In this document: piece after piece, positions 47,490 to 55,454 of the stretch
How positions within the stretch are numbered: the stretch's first letter is position 1
How the letters are laid out: the number at the start of each line of letters is the position of its first letter
NCBI RefSeq assembly: GCF_018860665.1
Contig: NZ_JAHKPK010000062.1
Location: 62,001 to 126,000 of the forward strand
Source of the DNA: Pacificibacter marinus
Lineage (GTDB): Bacteria > Pseudomonadota > Alphaproteobacteria > Rhodobacterales > Rhodobacteraceae
DNA: 64,000 nucleotides
Reading direction: 5' to 3'
Position numbers and translations under genes: made by a program
Notes under the pieces: generated by a model
Database searches by the model: none
What the model was told of the DNA's origin: nothing
The model's input: the letters and a program-made list of their open reading frames with translations, nothing else

Positions 47490-49469
47490 TTACCTTGCGC
47501 ACCTGCTGTCCGAACACGCTACAGGATCAACCAGACCAACGATATCAAACATAATGCGGTTCAGTTCGAAGTCTTTGGGGGTGTAGACACGCGCGACCCC
47601 CATTTCCAGAAGCGCTTTTTCATCAGCTTCTGGAATGATACCGCCAACGATGACCGGTATGTGCGATAAACCGTTTTCTTTCATCTGCACCATGAGGTCC
47701 GCCATCAATGGCATATGTGAACCTGACAGGATCGACAGACCAACAACATGGGCGTCATCACGGGCGGCGGCGTTAACGATTTCCTGCGGCGTCAGTCGAA
47801 TGCCTTCATAGGTGATGTCCATGCCGCAATCGCGGGCGCGGGCCGCGATTTGTTCGGCACCGTTGGAATGGCCATCAAGGCCAGGTTTGCCGACAAGAAA
47901 TTTTAGCTGGCGTCCCAAGGATTTGGATACTCGAGCCACGCCTTCGCGGATGTCATCTAACCCCTCGGTGCGATTGGAGGCACTTATGGATACACCTGTC
48001 GGACCACGGTACTGGCCAAAAGCCGCACGAACCATATCGCCCCATTCGCCTGTTGTTGCGCCAGCTTTGGCGGCTGTAATTGAGGGCGGCATGATATTTG
48101 CGCCAGACTGCGCGGCCTCGCGCAAAGCGGCGAGCGCTTTTTGTACCTTTGGTTCATCTCGTTTTGCGCGCCATGCGTTGAGACGTTCGATTTGATCGGC
48201 CTCTGCATGAGGATCAGATTTCATGATAGAGCCGTCGCCTGTGGTCAAAGGCGAAGGCTCTCCTTCAAGCCATTTGTTGACGCCGACCACTGTGGTGGAG
48301 CCGGTTTCAATATGGCCAATGCGGTCGGCGTTGGCCTCAACCAGGCGTGATTTCATGTATTCGATCGCGTCAATTGCGCCGCCCATGGCGTCCAACGTGT
48401 TCAGTTCCGCACGTGCGCCGTCTTTTAGGGCTGAGACCTTGCGTTCAATCGCAGGGTTGCCGTCGAACAGATCCTCATATTCCAACAAGTCGGTTTCATA
48501 GGCCAGAATTTGCTGCATGCGCAAAGACCACTGCTGGTCAAAGGGGCGCGGCAGGCCAAGCGCTTCGTTCCAAGCGGGCAGTTGCACGGCGCGTGCGCGT
48601 GCGTTTTTACTCAGGGTGACAGCCAGCATTTCGATCAAAATACGGTAGACATTGTTTTCGGGTTGTTGCTCGGTCAGACCCAGTGAATTGACCTGAACGC
48701 CATATCTAAACCTGCGAAATTTCGGGTCTTCTATGCCATAGCGTGTTTGGGTGATTTCATCCCACAATTCGACAAAGGCGCGCATCTTGCACAGCTCGGT
48801 GACAAAGCGAATGCCTGCGTTCACGAAAAACGAAATACGCCCAACCATCGCCGGAAAGGCCTCGGCGGGAACTTTGCCCTTAAGGTCGTCAAGCACAGCG
48901 ATGGCTGTGGCGAGGGCAAAGGCCAATTCTTGCTCTGGCGTGGCTCCAGCTTCTTGTAAATGGTATGAGCAGATGTTCATCGGATTCCACTTGGGCATAT
49001 GGGCTTGCGTATAGGCCGCTATATCCGTGGTCATCCGCAATGAGGGGCGCGGGGGGCATACATAGGTGCCACGCGACAGGTATTCTTTGACGATGTCGTT
49101 TTGAACTGTGCCTTGCAGTTTAGATACATCGGCGCCTTGTTCTTCTGCGGCTGCGATATAAAGCGACAAAAGCCATGGGGCTGTCGCGTTGATCGTCATT
49201 GACGTGTTCATCTGTTCCAGCGGGATATCCTTGAACAGCATTCGCATATCGCCAAGATGTGAGATCGGAACGCCAACCTTACCGACTTCTCCTTTGGCCA
49301 GTTCATGATCGCTGTCATATCCCGTCTGTGTGGGCAGATCGAATGCGACGGACAGCCCCGTTTGTCCTTTAGACAAATTGCTGCGGTAAAGCGTGTTGGA
49401 CGCCTTTGCGGTCGAGTGTCCAGCATAGGTTCGGAACAGCCAAGGTCTGTCTTTTTGCGCATTGGTCAT
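47490..49469 (-). CDS. ecm: ethylmalonyl-CoA mutase (B12-dependent)
   Basis: A 659-residue coenzyme-B12 mutase of the MeaA/Ecm group. The N-terminal catalytic barrel is followed by a C-terminal cobalamin domain with the DXHXXG motif in GLDGHSNGAEQ, whose histidine ligates cobalt. It rearranges (2R)-ethylmalonyl-CoA to (2S)-methylsuccinyl-CoA. The length and the divergent ccr gene separate it from methylmalonyl-CoA mutase. I chose ATG 49469 (MTNAQKDRPW); ATG 49481 adds four residues. The cofactor is not made from genes in this window. Confidence 0.95.
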   Translation of the reverse strand: MTNAQKDRPWLFRTYAGHSTAKASNTLYRSNLSKGQTGLSVAFDLPTQTGYDSDHELAKGEVGKVGVPISHLGDMRMLFKDIPLEQMNTSMTINATAPWLLSLYIAAAEEQGADVSKLQGTVQNDIVKEYLSRGTYVCPPRPSLRMTTDIAAYTQAHMPKWNPMNICSYHLQEAGATPEQELAFALATAIAVLDDLKGKVPAEAFPAMVGRISFFVNAGIRFVTELCKMRAFVELWDEITQTRYGIEDPKFRRFRYGVQVNSLGLTEQQPENNVYRILIEMLAVTLSKNARARAVQLPAWNEALGLPRPFDQQWSLRMQQILAYETDLLEYEDLFDGNPAIERKVSALKDGARAELNTLDAMGGAIDAIEYMKSRLVEANADRIGHIETGSTTVVGVNKWLEGEPSPLTTGDGSIMKSDPHAEADQIERLNAWRAKRDEPKVQKALAALREAAQSGANIMPPSITAAKAGATTGEWGDMVRAAFGQYRGPTGVSISASNRTEGLDDIREGVARVSKSLGRQLKFLVGKPGLDGHSNGAEQIAARARDCGMDITYEGIRLTPQEIVNAAARDDAHVVGLSILSGSHMPLMADLMVQMKENGLSHIPVIVGGIIPEADEKALLEMGVARVYTPKDFELNRIMFDIVGLVDPVACSDSRCAR

Positions 49470-49834
49470 AAGGAATCTCACTTTGGATGAAACTATATTT
49501 CAACATTTGTATATTAGCAGCAAGAATAAGCCAATTGAAAATATTGCGCTGCGGCAATTTCATTTTATATATTAACTACAGTGACTTGTTTATTATGTGA
49601 GAGGTTATGATAATCGTTGATTGCAAATTTTTACTGAATTTTTGAATTTGAATAGTTATTAAATTGCAAAAATTACAACAAAATAGTTGTATTGTTACTT
49701 ATTGAGTCATACTTCTGTATCAGAGAGGTCGCGATTCTGCGATGCGGCATTGAGCAACCCTCCCTAAAAGCCCACTGGGGGAGAGGCCGCACCCAGCACT
49801 GTCTGGTGGCCGAAAATATGAAGAGGAAACAGAT
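49470..49834. promoter_or_regulatory. AT-rich divergent promoter region of ecm and ccr
   Basis: 365 bases without a gene. TGCGCTGCGGCAATTT at 49545-49560, inside the dyad ATTGC-N6-GCAAT, matches the mcl2 promoter element with one mismatch and lies 76 bases before ecm. TTGCAAA occurs at 49621-49627 and 49674-49680. Near ccr, TGCGGC (49743-49748) pairs with GCCGCA (49786-49791) and CTCCC (49760-49764) with GGGAG (49779-49783), a possible structured leader ahead of the SD. Confidence 0.55.
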
Positions 49835-51127
49835 ATGGCACTTGATGAAACGCGCGGGGGGACTCAGTATGAAGCCCTAGAAAAAGATCTTTACGAACTT
49901 GGTGAAATGCCCCCATTGGGCCATGTCCCCTCAACGATGTACGCATGGGCGATCCGTCGCGAGCGTCACGGTGAGCCTGACAAAAGTTTTCAAGTCGAAG
50001 TTGTCGAGACACCTGAAATTGAGGCCCATGAGGTGCTTGTTTTGGTGATGGCTGCTGGCGTGAATTACAACGGTGTTTGGGCTGGTCTCGGCGTTCCGAT
50101 CTCGCCGTTCGACAGCCATGGTGCAGACTATCATATTGCTGGATCAGACGCGTCAGGCATCGTGTGGAAGGTGGGATCTAAAGTTAAAAACTGGAGCGTT
50201 GGCGATGAAGTTGTGATTCATTGCAATCAAGACGATGGGGATGATGAAGAATGCAATGGTGGCGACCCTATGTATTCTCCGACACAACGGATTTGGGGCT
50301 ATGAGACACCTGACGGGTCTTTTGCGCAATTTACGCGTGTGCAAGCGCAGCAGCTTCTTAAGCGACCAACGCATCTAACATGGGAAGAAAGCGCGTGCTA
50401 CACGTTGACGCTCGCTACAGCCTACCGCATGTTGTTTGGTCATGCGCCGCATGACATCAAACCGGGACAACATGTGTTGGTTTGGGGCGCGTCAGGTGGA
50501 CTTGGGTCTTACGCGATCCAATTGGCCAAAGCGGCTGGCGCCCATGCCATTGGGGTGATTTCTGACGAAGACAAACGTGATTTTGTGATGTCGCTCGGCG
50601 CAAAGGGCGTGATCAATCGCAATGATTTCAACTGCTGGGGCCAGCTGCCCACTGTGAACACGCCAGAGTACGCGGCATGGTTCGGCGAGGCGCGTCGGTT
50701 CGGCAAAGCCATTTGGGACATCACGGGCAAAGGCAATAACGTCGATATGGTGTTTGAACATCCTGGCGAAGCAACGTTTCCAGTGTCGTCATTCGTTTGT
50801 AAAAAGGGTGGCATGATCGTGATTTGTGCAGGCACATCGGGCTTCAATTGTACCTTTGATGTGCGCTACATTTGGATGCATCAAAAGCGTATCCAAGGCT
50901 CGCACTTTGCACATCTTAAGCAAGCTGCATCGGCCAATCGGTTGATGTGCGAGGGGCTGATTGATCCTTGCATGTCAGAAGTGCTGCCATGGAATGAAAT
51001 TCCACAGGCCCATATCAAAATGCGTCGCAATGAGCATAAGCCCGGAAATATGGCAGTGCTGGTTCAATCGCCAAAAGCTGGTTTAAAGACCTTTGAAGAC
51101 GCTTTGAACGCGAGGTCTATGACTTAA
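49835..51127 (+). CDS. ccrA: crotonyl-CoA carboxylase/reductase
   Basis: A 430-residue medium-chain reductase, the full length of Ccr. It starts after SD AGAGGAAA and shows YAWAIRRERHGEP, the NADPH-binding LVWGASGGLGSYAIQLAKAAGA, and the long CcrA-specific C-terminus. It reductively carboxylates crotonyl-CoA to ethylmalonyl-CoA with NADPH and CO2, the defining step of the ethylmalonyl-CoA pathway. It is divergent from ecm, as in R. sphaeroides, and ends in a terminator. Confidence 0.96.
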   Translation: MALDETRGGTQYEALEKDLYELGEMPPLGHVPSTMYAWAIRRERHGEPDKSFQVEVVETPEIEAHEVLVLVMAAGVNYNGVWAGLGVPISPFDSHGADYHIAGSDASGIVWKVGSKVKNWSVGDEVVIHCNQDDGDDEECNGGDPMYSPTQRIWGYETPDGSFAQFTRVQAQQLLKRPTHLTWEESACYTLTLATAYRMLFGHAPHDIKPGQHVLVWGASGGLGSYAIQLAKAAGAHAIGVISDEDKRDFVMSLGAKGVINRNDFNCWGQLPTVNTPEYAAWFGEARRFGKAIWDITGKGNNVDMVFEHPGEATFPVSSFVCKKGGMIVICAGTSGFNCTFDVRYIWMHQKRIQGSHFAHLKQAASANRLMCEGLIDPCMSEVLPWNEIPQAHIKMRRNEHKPGNMAVLVQSPKAGLKTFEDALNARSMT

Positions 51128-51153
51128 AGTAAAGGCGCATATTTCATCTTGAT

Positions 51154-51179
51154 AGGGCCCGTGTTCTGCACGGGCCTTT
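51154..51179 (+). terminator. Rho-independent terminator of ccr
   Basis: GGCCCGTG (51156-51163) pairs perfectly with CACGGGCC (51169-51176) around a five-base loop, followed by TTTC. Confidence 0.85.
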
Positions 51180-51382
51180 CGCATTTCTTGAGTGTTGTCT
51201 TTGTGCAACTCTAGGTTGCTGCTGAGTTTTGCCAGCCATCCTATCCACAAATTAAAATTATAGACAGAATTGATTTTTTTTTGTCAATATTCCCCAATAG
51301 TTATATGTCTCAGTGCCTTAATATTTAATGCCTCCCTATTTTGGGGGAGGGTGAATCCGCGAATTTTCACATATGACGACAC
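51180..51382. other. AT-rich upstream region of the quorum-sensing locus
   Basis: No gene. A T-rich run around 51274-51284 is followed by CCTCCC-N8-GGGAGG at 51331-51350, a 20-base imperfect dyad of the length of a lux box, 33 bases before the first ATG of the small ORF. The rest shows nothing recognisable. Confidence 0.45.
51331..51350. promoter_or_regulatory. 20-base dyad, lux-box-like candidate
   Basis: CCTCCCTATTTTGGGGGAGG has six perfectly paired outer bases on each side. Size and place suit a LuxR-type operator for the luxR transcript, but the sequence is not a classical lux box. Confidence 0.35.
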
Positions 51383-51430
51383 ATGCTAAAGTTGAAAGAA
51401 CAACAGAAACACCAACGGATGAGGCTTTAC

Positions 51431-51640
51431 ATGCGGAACGATTGGATACTTGATGTACTGACAGACCTTCGGACTTTTGCCGAACTGAACGGGATGCCAG
51501 CGACTGCAGATCAGCTTTCAGATGCCTGCCTCGTGGTTGCCGTTGAGCTCGCGAACAAAGGTGCCGAGGCGCAGCTAGATCAGGCATGTACGCATGAAAT
51601 CGACGTTAGAAAACTTTCTGGAGGCTATCCCGCAAGTTAA
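51431..51640 (+). CDS. small unknown protein overlapping luxR
   Basis: A 69-residue protein beginning MRNDWILDVLTDLRTFAELNG, with a predicted helical fold (TADQLSDACLVVAVELANKG) and a charged tail. I do not recognise a domain. ATG 51431 follows GAGGCTTTAC; longer in-frame starts at 51383 and 51419 are possible. It overlaps luxR by 47 bases in another frame, so its translation must affect luxR start access. Its persistence beside LuxR would make it part of the quorum-sensing locus, which is inference. Confidence 0.65.
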   Translation: MRNDWILDVLTDLRTFAELNGMPATADQLSDACLVVAVELANKGAEAQLDQACTHEIDVRKLSGGYPAS

Positions 51641-52307
51641 CACATTAGAGCATTTTCAGGCTGCGACAGAAGAGTTGCGAGATAAGCTTGGGCTTGAACA
51701 TGTTGTTTATCACTGGGTCAATAGTGTTGGTGAACGCTTTGGCGCAGGCACCTACTCCTCCGAGTGGGTCGATCGCTATCTTGAAAAAGACTACCTGCGA
51801 ATGGATCCTGTTATTTTTGGGTGCTTCCAACGATTTACTCCCGTGAATTGGAAACAGCTGGATTGGTCCACAAAGGCGGCGAAAGCGTTTTTAGTGGAAG
51901 CGATCGACTTCGGAGTGGGGAACCAAGGTTACACCATTCCGATCCGCGGGCCACACGGACAATTTGCGTTATTCACTGTTAACAATACGGCAAGTGATGC
52001 GGATTGGGAGGCATTCATCGACGCATATGGCCGTGATTTGATCATCGTTGGTCATGAGTTCAACAAAAAAGCGTTGGAATTCGAGGCAGGCGATACTGCT
52101 TTGCCGACCCCAAGCCTGTCGCCGCGTGAACTGATGGCAATATCCTATCTAGCCAAGGGGCTTTCCCGTGCCCAAGCAGCACAAGAAATGGGGATTTCTG
52201 AGCATACATTGCGTGTCTATATAGAAGCCGCGCGACACAAACTCGGAGCGCTAAATACGACCCATGCCGTAGCACGTGCATTGTCGACGGGCGTGATTAT
52301 CGTCTAA
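51594..52307 (+). CDS. luxR: LuxR family autoinducer-binding regulator
   Basis: A 237-residue LuxR protein. Autoinducer-pocket residues match the TraR numbering: Trp58, Tyr62, Asp71, Pro72, Trp86 and Gly113. The C-terminal helix-turn-helix runs from LSPRELMAISYLAKGLSRAQ to ISEHTLRVYIEAARHKL. Its start lies inside the small upstream gene and has only a weak SD (AGG), so translational coupling is likely. It would bind an acyl-homoserine lactone, probably made by the luxI gene downstream. Confidence 0.93.
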   Translation: MKSTLENFLEAIPQVNTLEHFQAATEELRDKLGLEHVVYHWVNSVGERFGAGTYSSEWVDRYLEKDYLRMDPVIFGCFQRFTPVNWKQLDWSTKAAKAFLVEAIDFGVGNQGYTIPIRGPHGQFALFTVNNTASDADWEAFIDAYGRDLIIVGHEFNKKALEFEAGDTALPTPSLSPRELMAISYLAKGLSRAQAAQEMGISEHTLRVYIEAARHKLGALNTTHAVARALSTGVIIV

Positions 52308-52330
52308 CCCAGCACCGATCAACGCCGCAT

Positions 52331-52364
52331 CGGCCTATTTACTGTTGCACCAATCCATAGGCCG
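52331..52364. repeat. inverted repeat between luxR and luxI
   Basis: CGGCCTAT (52331-52338) is perfectly complementary to ATAGGCCG (52357-52364) with 18 bases between. Without a U-tract it is either a structured leader/terminator or an operator for luxI. Confidence 0.4.
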
Positions 52365-52471
52365 CCGTGCGCAGCAAACATCGCTTGATAGGCCATCCGC
52401 ACGCTGTACTTAGCATCTGGTCACCTGCGCGGCATAGCTTCAGACCAACGAACGGTCACAGGAGCAAACCC

Positions 52472-53110
52472 ATGTTGCGTTACATTTACGGCGACTCACT
52501 TCATCAATTCCCTTATCTGCGCGACACGATGTTCAAGGATCGTGCCGATCAATTTAAGAACCGTCTGGGCTGGGCCGTGACCGTAAATGCGATGGGCCAC
52601 GAACGGGACGAATATGATGATCTCAATCCTCTTTATGTGATTTGGCAAAACGCAGATGGCAGCCACGGCGGATCGATGCGTTTCTTGCCGACGATTGGCA
52701 ACACAATGGTCAACGATCACTTTTCACACCTGACAGATGGCGTGCGGATCGAAAGCCCGTTGATTTGGGAATGCACGCGGTTTTGTTTGGCTCCAAGGGC
52801 TGAGCGAAACGTAACCGCGGCCCTCACCTTAGGGGCGGGCGAAGTTATGGATGAATTCAAGTTGGATCATTTCGTTGGTGTGTTTGATCCACGTATGGAA
52901 CGCATTTATCGCCTTATGGGACTGTCACCGGATGTGATTGGTCGTGCGGGAGAGGGGCGCGAGGAAATCGGGGTCGGCCTTTGGGAAATGCGGCCTGATG
53001 CCTTTGCGCGGACATTAGCCAAATTGGGTGTGGATCGTGCGACATCAAAGGCATGGCTGCGTCGTGCTTTTGCGCCAGCAGGCGATGCCCCGCTGCATGC
53101 CTATGCATGA
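52472..53110 (+). CDS. luxI: acyl-homoserine lactone synthase
   Basis: A 212-residue LuxI-family synthase. The invariant residues are all present: Arg24, Phe28, Trp34, Asp46, Asp49, Arg70, Glu100 and Arg103 (offset by one from the LuxI numbering after residue 40). It makes an acyl-HSL from acyl-ACP and S-adenosylmethionine. The acyl length cannot be read. ATG 52472 follows AGGAGC; 35 codons of upstream open frame lack an SD. The 164-base gap from luxR gives it its own promoter region. Confidence 0.95.
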   Translation: MLRYIYGDSLHQFPYLRDTMFKDRADQFKNRLGWAVTVNAMGHERDEYDDLNPLYVIWQNADGSHGGSMRFLPTIGNTMVNDHFSHLTDGVRIESPLIWECTRFCLAPRAERNVTAALTLGAGEVMDEFKLDHFVGVFDPRMERIYRLMGLSPDVIGRAGEGREEIGVGLWEMRPDAFARTLAKLGVDRATSKAWLRRAFAPAGDAPLHAYA

Positions 53111-53169
53111 ATTGACACAAATGTTCGATCTCACTGGCACCTTGCGCGCGGTCCCTATAGGGTCTGCGC

Positions 53170-54711
53170 ATGTCAAAAAATGCCATCATATTCTCGAACG
53201 ATCAGGCCGAAGCCTTTGATGCCATCAGCGCAGTTTTAAAGCGCGTTGGTGTCGATTTGGATGATGGCTTGATCACACCAATGGTTGAGGGGCAATCCAA
53301 CGTTCGAGCCATCATTGGCAAGGCTGGATCTGGTAAAACGCTATTACTTTCTCAGATGTACAAAGCTTTGGATGACGCTGGCGTTGATATTGTGTCTGGG
53401 GACTACGAGGGCAAAAAACGCCCTGATCGTCGGACGCTCGCCATTTTAGCCCCAACCAACAAAGCGGCATCCGTGCTGCGCAATCGTGGTGTGCCGGCGA
53501 CGACGATTCACCGCATTTTGTACACACCGGTTTATGATCCCGATTATGAAAAGATAGCAGAATGGCTGGCTGGCGAAGCGGACCGTCCAGAGATGGAAGG
53601 TCTTGGCCCTGATGCGTTGGATCGTGCCTATGCTTTTTACCAAAATAACAAATCAATCCCAGGCGCCTTGGCTGCCGCTGGCCTGCGGGGATCCGATTTT
53701 ATCACGGGCTGGAAACGCCGCGAGGACCCGCTTGATATCGGTTTTATCGATGAATCTTCGATGCTCGATAAAAAGCAATTCGAAGACCTTCAAGATATTT
53801 TCCCGACGCTGGTGTTGTTCGGTGATCCGGCCCAGCTTGCCCCTGTGAACCAAGCCGGGTCTATGGTGTTTGAACAACTGCCAGAACCTGACGTTCATGT
53901 GTTAAGCCGAGTTCATAGACAAGAAAACGATAGTCCTATTTTGGATTTGGCCCACGCTTTGGCTGACCCTGCTCTGAGCTACGACGATTTTGAGCGCATG
54001 GTGGAAGACGCGTCAAAACGCGACGATCGCGTGGTTTATGCTCAGCGGGTTGAAAGCGATTTGATGGCACGCTCGCCAGCTTTGGTGTGGCGTAACGCAA
54101 CACGAATTCGTCTGATCCAAGCGTTTCGCAATGTTTACGGCGCACCTGCCGACGAATTGTTGGCAGGTGAACCGCTGATTTGTGATGGTATCGAGTTGCC
54201 AGCAAAGCATCGTAAAAAGCGTCTTGATTTAGAAGCGCGCGGTTTGATCAAAGGGGCGCAGGTCGTCTATTTGGGGCCCGGTCGCAAGCCAGGATTTTCG
54301 CGCTTGCATGTGATGGGGGCACAAGACCCGAATATTTCTGCGGCCTCTATCGTGAAAATCGAATTTCCGGATGAAGAAGAGCCGTTTATTCCCTTCGCTG
54401 CGCGTATGGGGGCGGCATTTTTACATGGTGCCGCTGTCACGATTCATAAGGCTCAAGGGTCGCAATGGGAAAATGTGCAAGTCTTTGCGCCTGATATTTT
54501 TGCGGCCTCTCGCGCTGGACGTATGGAGGCGGGCATTCCATTGTGGAAACGGCTCACTTATGTGGCGATTACACGGGCAGAAAAGCGTTTGTTTTGGGTG
54601 ACGCGTGCGCGTCTGGCCAAACCTGAAAACCCTTTGAATGTGAGTGATCTTAAAGCGTTAGAAGCGGCGCCGCTGACATTGCAAATGCAAGACGACGACA
54701 CACTGCTTTAA
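53170..54711 (+). CDS. RecD-like ATP-dependent DNA helicase
   Basis: A 513-residue superfamily 1 helicase. Walker A GKAGSGKT spans residues 50-57, motif II reads FIDESSML, a GDPAQLAPV motif III follows, and the C-terminal UvrD-like part has IHKAQGSQWENVQ and VAITRAEKRL. It is shorter than RecD of RecBCD and resembles stand-alone AAA/RecD-type proteins of Rhodobacterales, likely acting on DNA ends or replication intermediates. No recB or recC lies nearby. It starts 59 bases after luxI on the same strand, so read-through from the luxI promoter is possible. Confidence 0.85.
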   Translation: MSKNAIIFSNDQAEAFDAISAVLKRVGVDLDDGLITPMVEGQSNVRAIIGKAGSGKTLLLSQMYKALDDAGVDIVSGDYEGKKRPDRRTLAILAPTNKAASVLRNRGVPATTIHRILYTPVYDPDYEKIAEWLAGEADRPEMEGLGPDALDRAYAFYQNNKSIPGALAAAGLRGSDFITGWKRREDPLDIGFIDESSMLDKKQFEDLQDIFPTLVLFGDPAQLAPVNQAGSMVFEQLPEPDVHVLSRVHRQENDSPILDLAHALADPALSYDDFERMVEDASKRDDRVVYAQRVESDLMARSPALVWRNATRIRLIQAFRNVYGAPADELLAGEPLICDGIELPAKHRKKRLDLEARGLIKGAQVVYLGPGRKPGFSRLHVMGAQDPNISAASIVKIEFPDEEEPFIPFAARMGAAFLHGAAVTIHKAQGSQWENVQVFAPDIFAASRAGRMEAGIPLWKRLTYVAITRAEKRLFWVTRARLAKPENPLNVSDLKALEAAPLTLQMQDDDTLL

Positions 54712-55454
54712 CGTCTGATCAAGCGGAAAATTTCTGACGCGCCCCAGCCGGCAATCCCCGCCAAAAGCAATGACAAAAGACCGTACATTAAAGCGTTATT
54801 ATGGGCGAGATTGTACAGCCAGCGTTCGATGCCGACCTTTTGCACTTGGATTTCTGTACTGTAATCGTCCAAGATCAAGCCGTTACGCGCCAGTAAAATA
54901 CGTGTGACATAGGCACCTTCAACAAGGTTTGCAGGCAGAGCAATTGACGTATTGAACAAGGTGTTCTGGTTGAGTTCGACGCCCGCGTTGGCACGGCGAT
55001 ACAGGCCATTTGCAGTGCGAATTCTGATCAAAGCTTCGCGCGCTGGCAATCCGCGCCGCTCACTCAAAATTTGTTCATCGGCGGTGATTTTCCACAAAGC
55101 ATCTGTCGCGGGAATGATAATATCTTCAACAGGGCGCGTTGCGGCAACGCTGTAAAAGCTGGGGGCATGGCCCAAACGTTCGCGCTCAACATTCACCCAA
55201 ATACCAAACCGTCGCGCTTTGCGCAGGATAGTTTCCATCTTTTTGGGGCCTGTCACAGTGACGATAACGTCTAGATCACTGTCTGTTGGAATGGCGGCTT
55301 CGCGCTTGATCGCACCAAAAATGAGTATTTCAGATCCATCAAAATTTGCCGTGATAGACACACGGTTTTGGCTGAGATCTGCGACGACCTCTTCAGCGGC
55401 GAGCCATAGAGGGGCCAGCGTCAGGGCCAGTGCTAGGACAAAACCACGCATCAT
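54708..55454 (-). CDS. TIGR02186 family membrane-anchored protein
   Basis: A 248-residue protein with a cleavable signal (LALALTLAPLWLAAEE), a periplasmic body and one C-terminal membrane helix (ALMYGLLSLLLAGIAGWGASEIF). TIGR02186 is a conserved alphaproteobacterial family of unknown function that travels with TauE/SafE permeases. The ATG overlaps the stop of the permease gene by ATGA, so the two are translationally coupled. It converges with the RecD-like gene and overlaps its end by four bases. Confidence 0.88.
   Translation of the reverse strand: MMRGFVLALALTLAPLWLAAEEVVADLSQNRVSITANFDGSEILIFGAIKREAAIPTDSDLDVIVTVTGPKKMETILRKARRFGIWVNVERERLGHAPSFYSVAATRPVEDIIIPATDALWKITADEQILSERRGLPAREALIRIRTANGLYRRANAGVELNQNTLFNTSIALPANLVEGAYVTRILLARNGLILDDYSTEIQVQKVGIERWLYNLAHNNALMYGLLSLLLAGIAGWGASEIFRLIRR

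Noticed and set aside
49482-49834. A known B12 riboswitch before ecm/ccr
   Set aside because: The conserved B12-box core was not found on either strand; only a simple nested hairpin is present near ccr.
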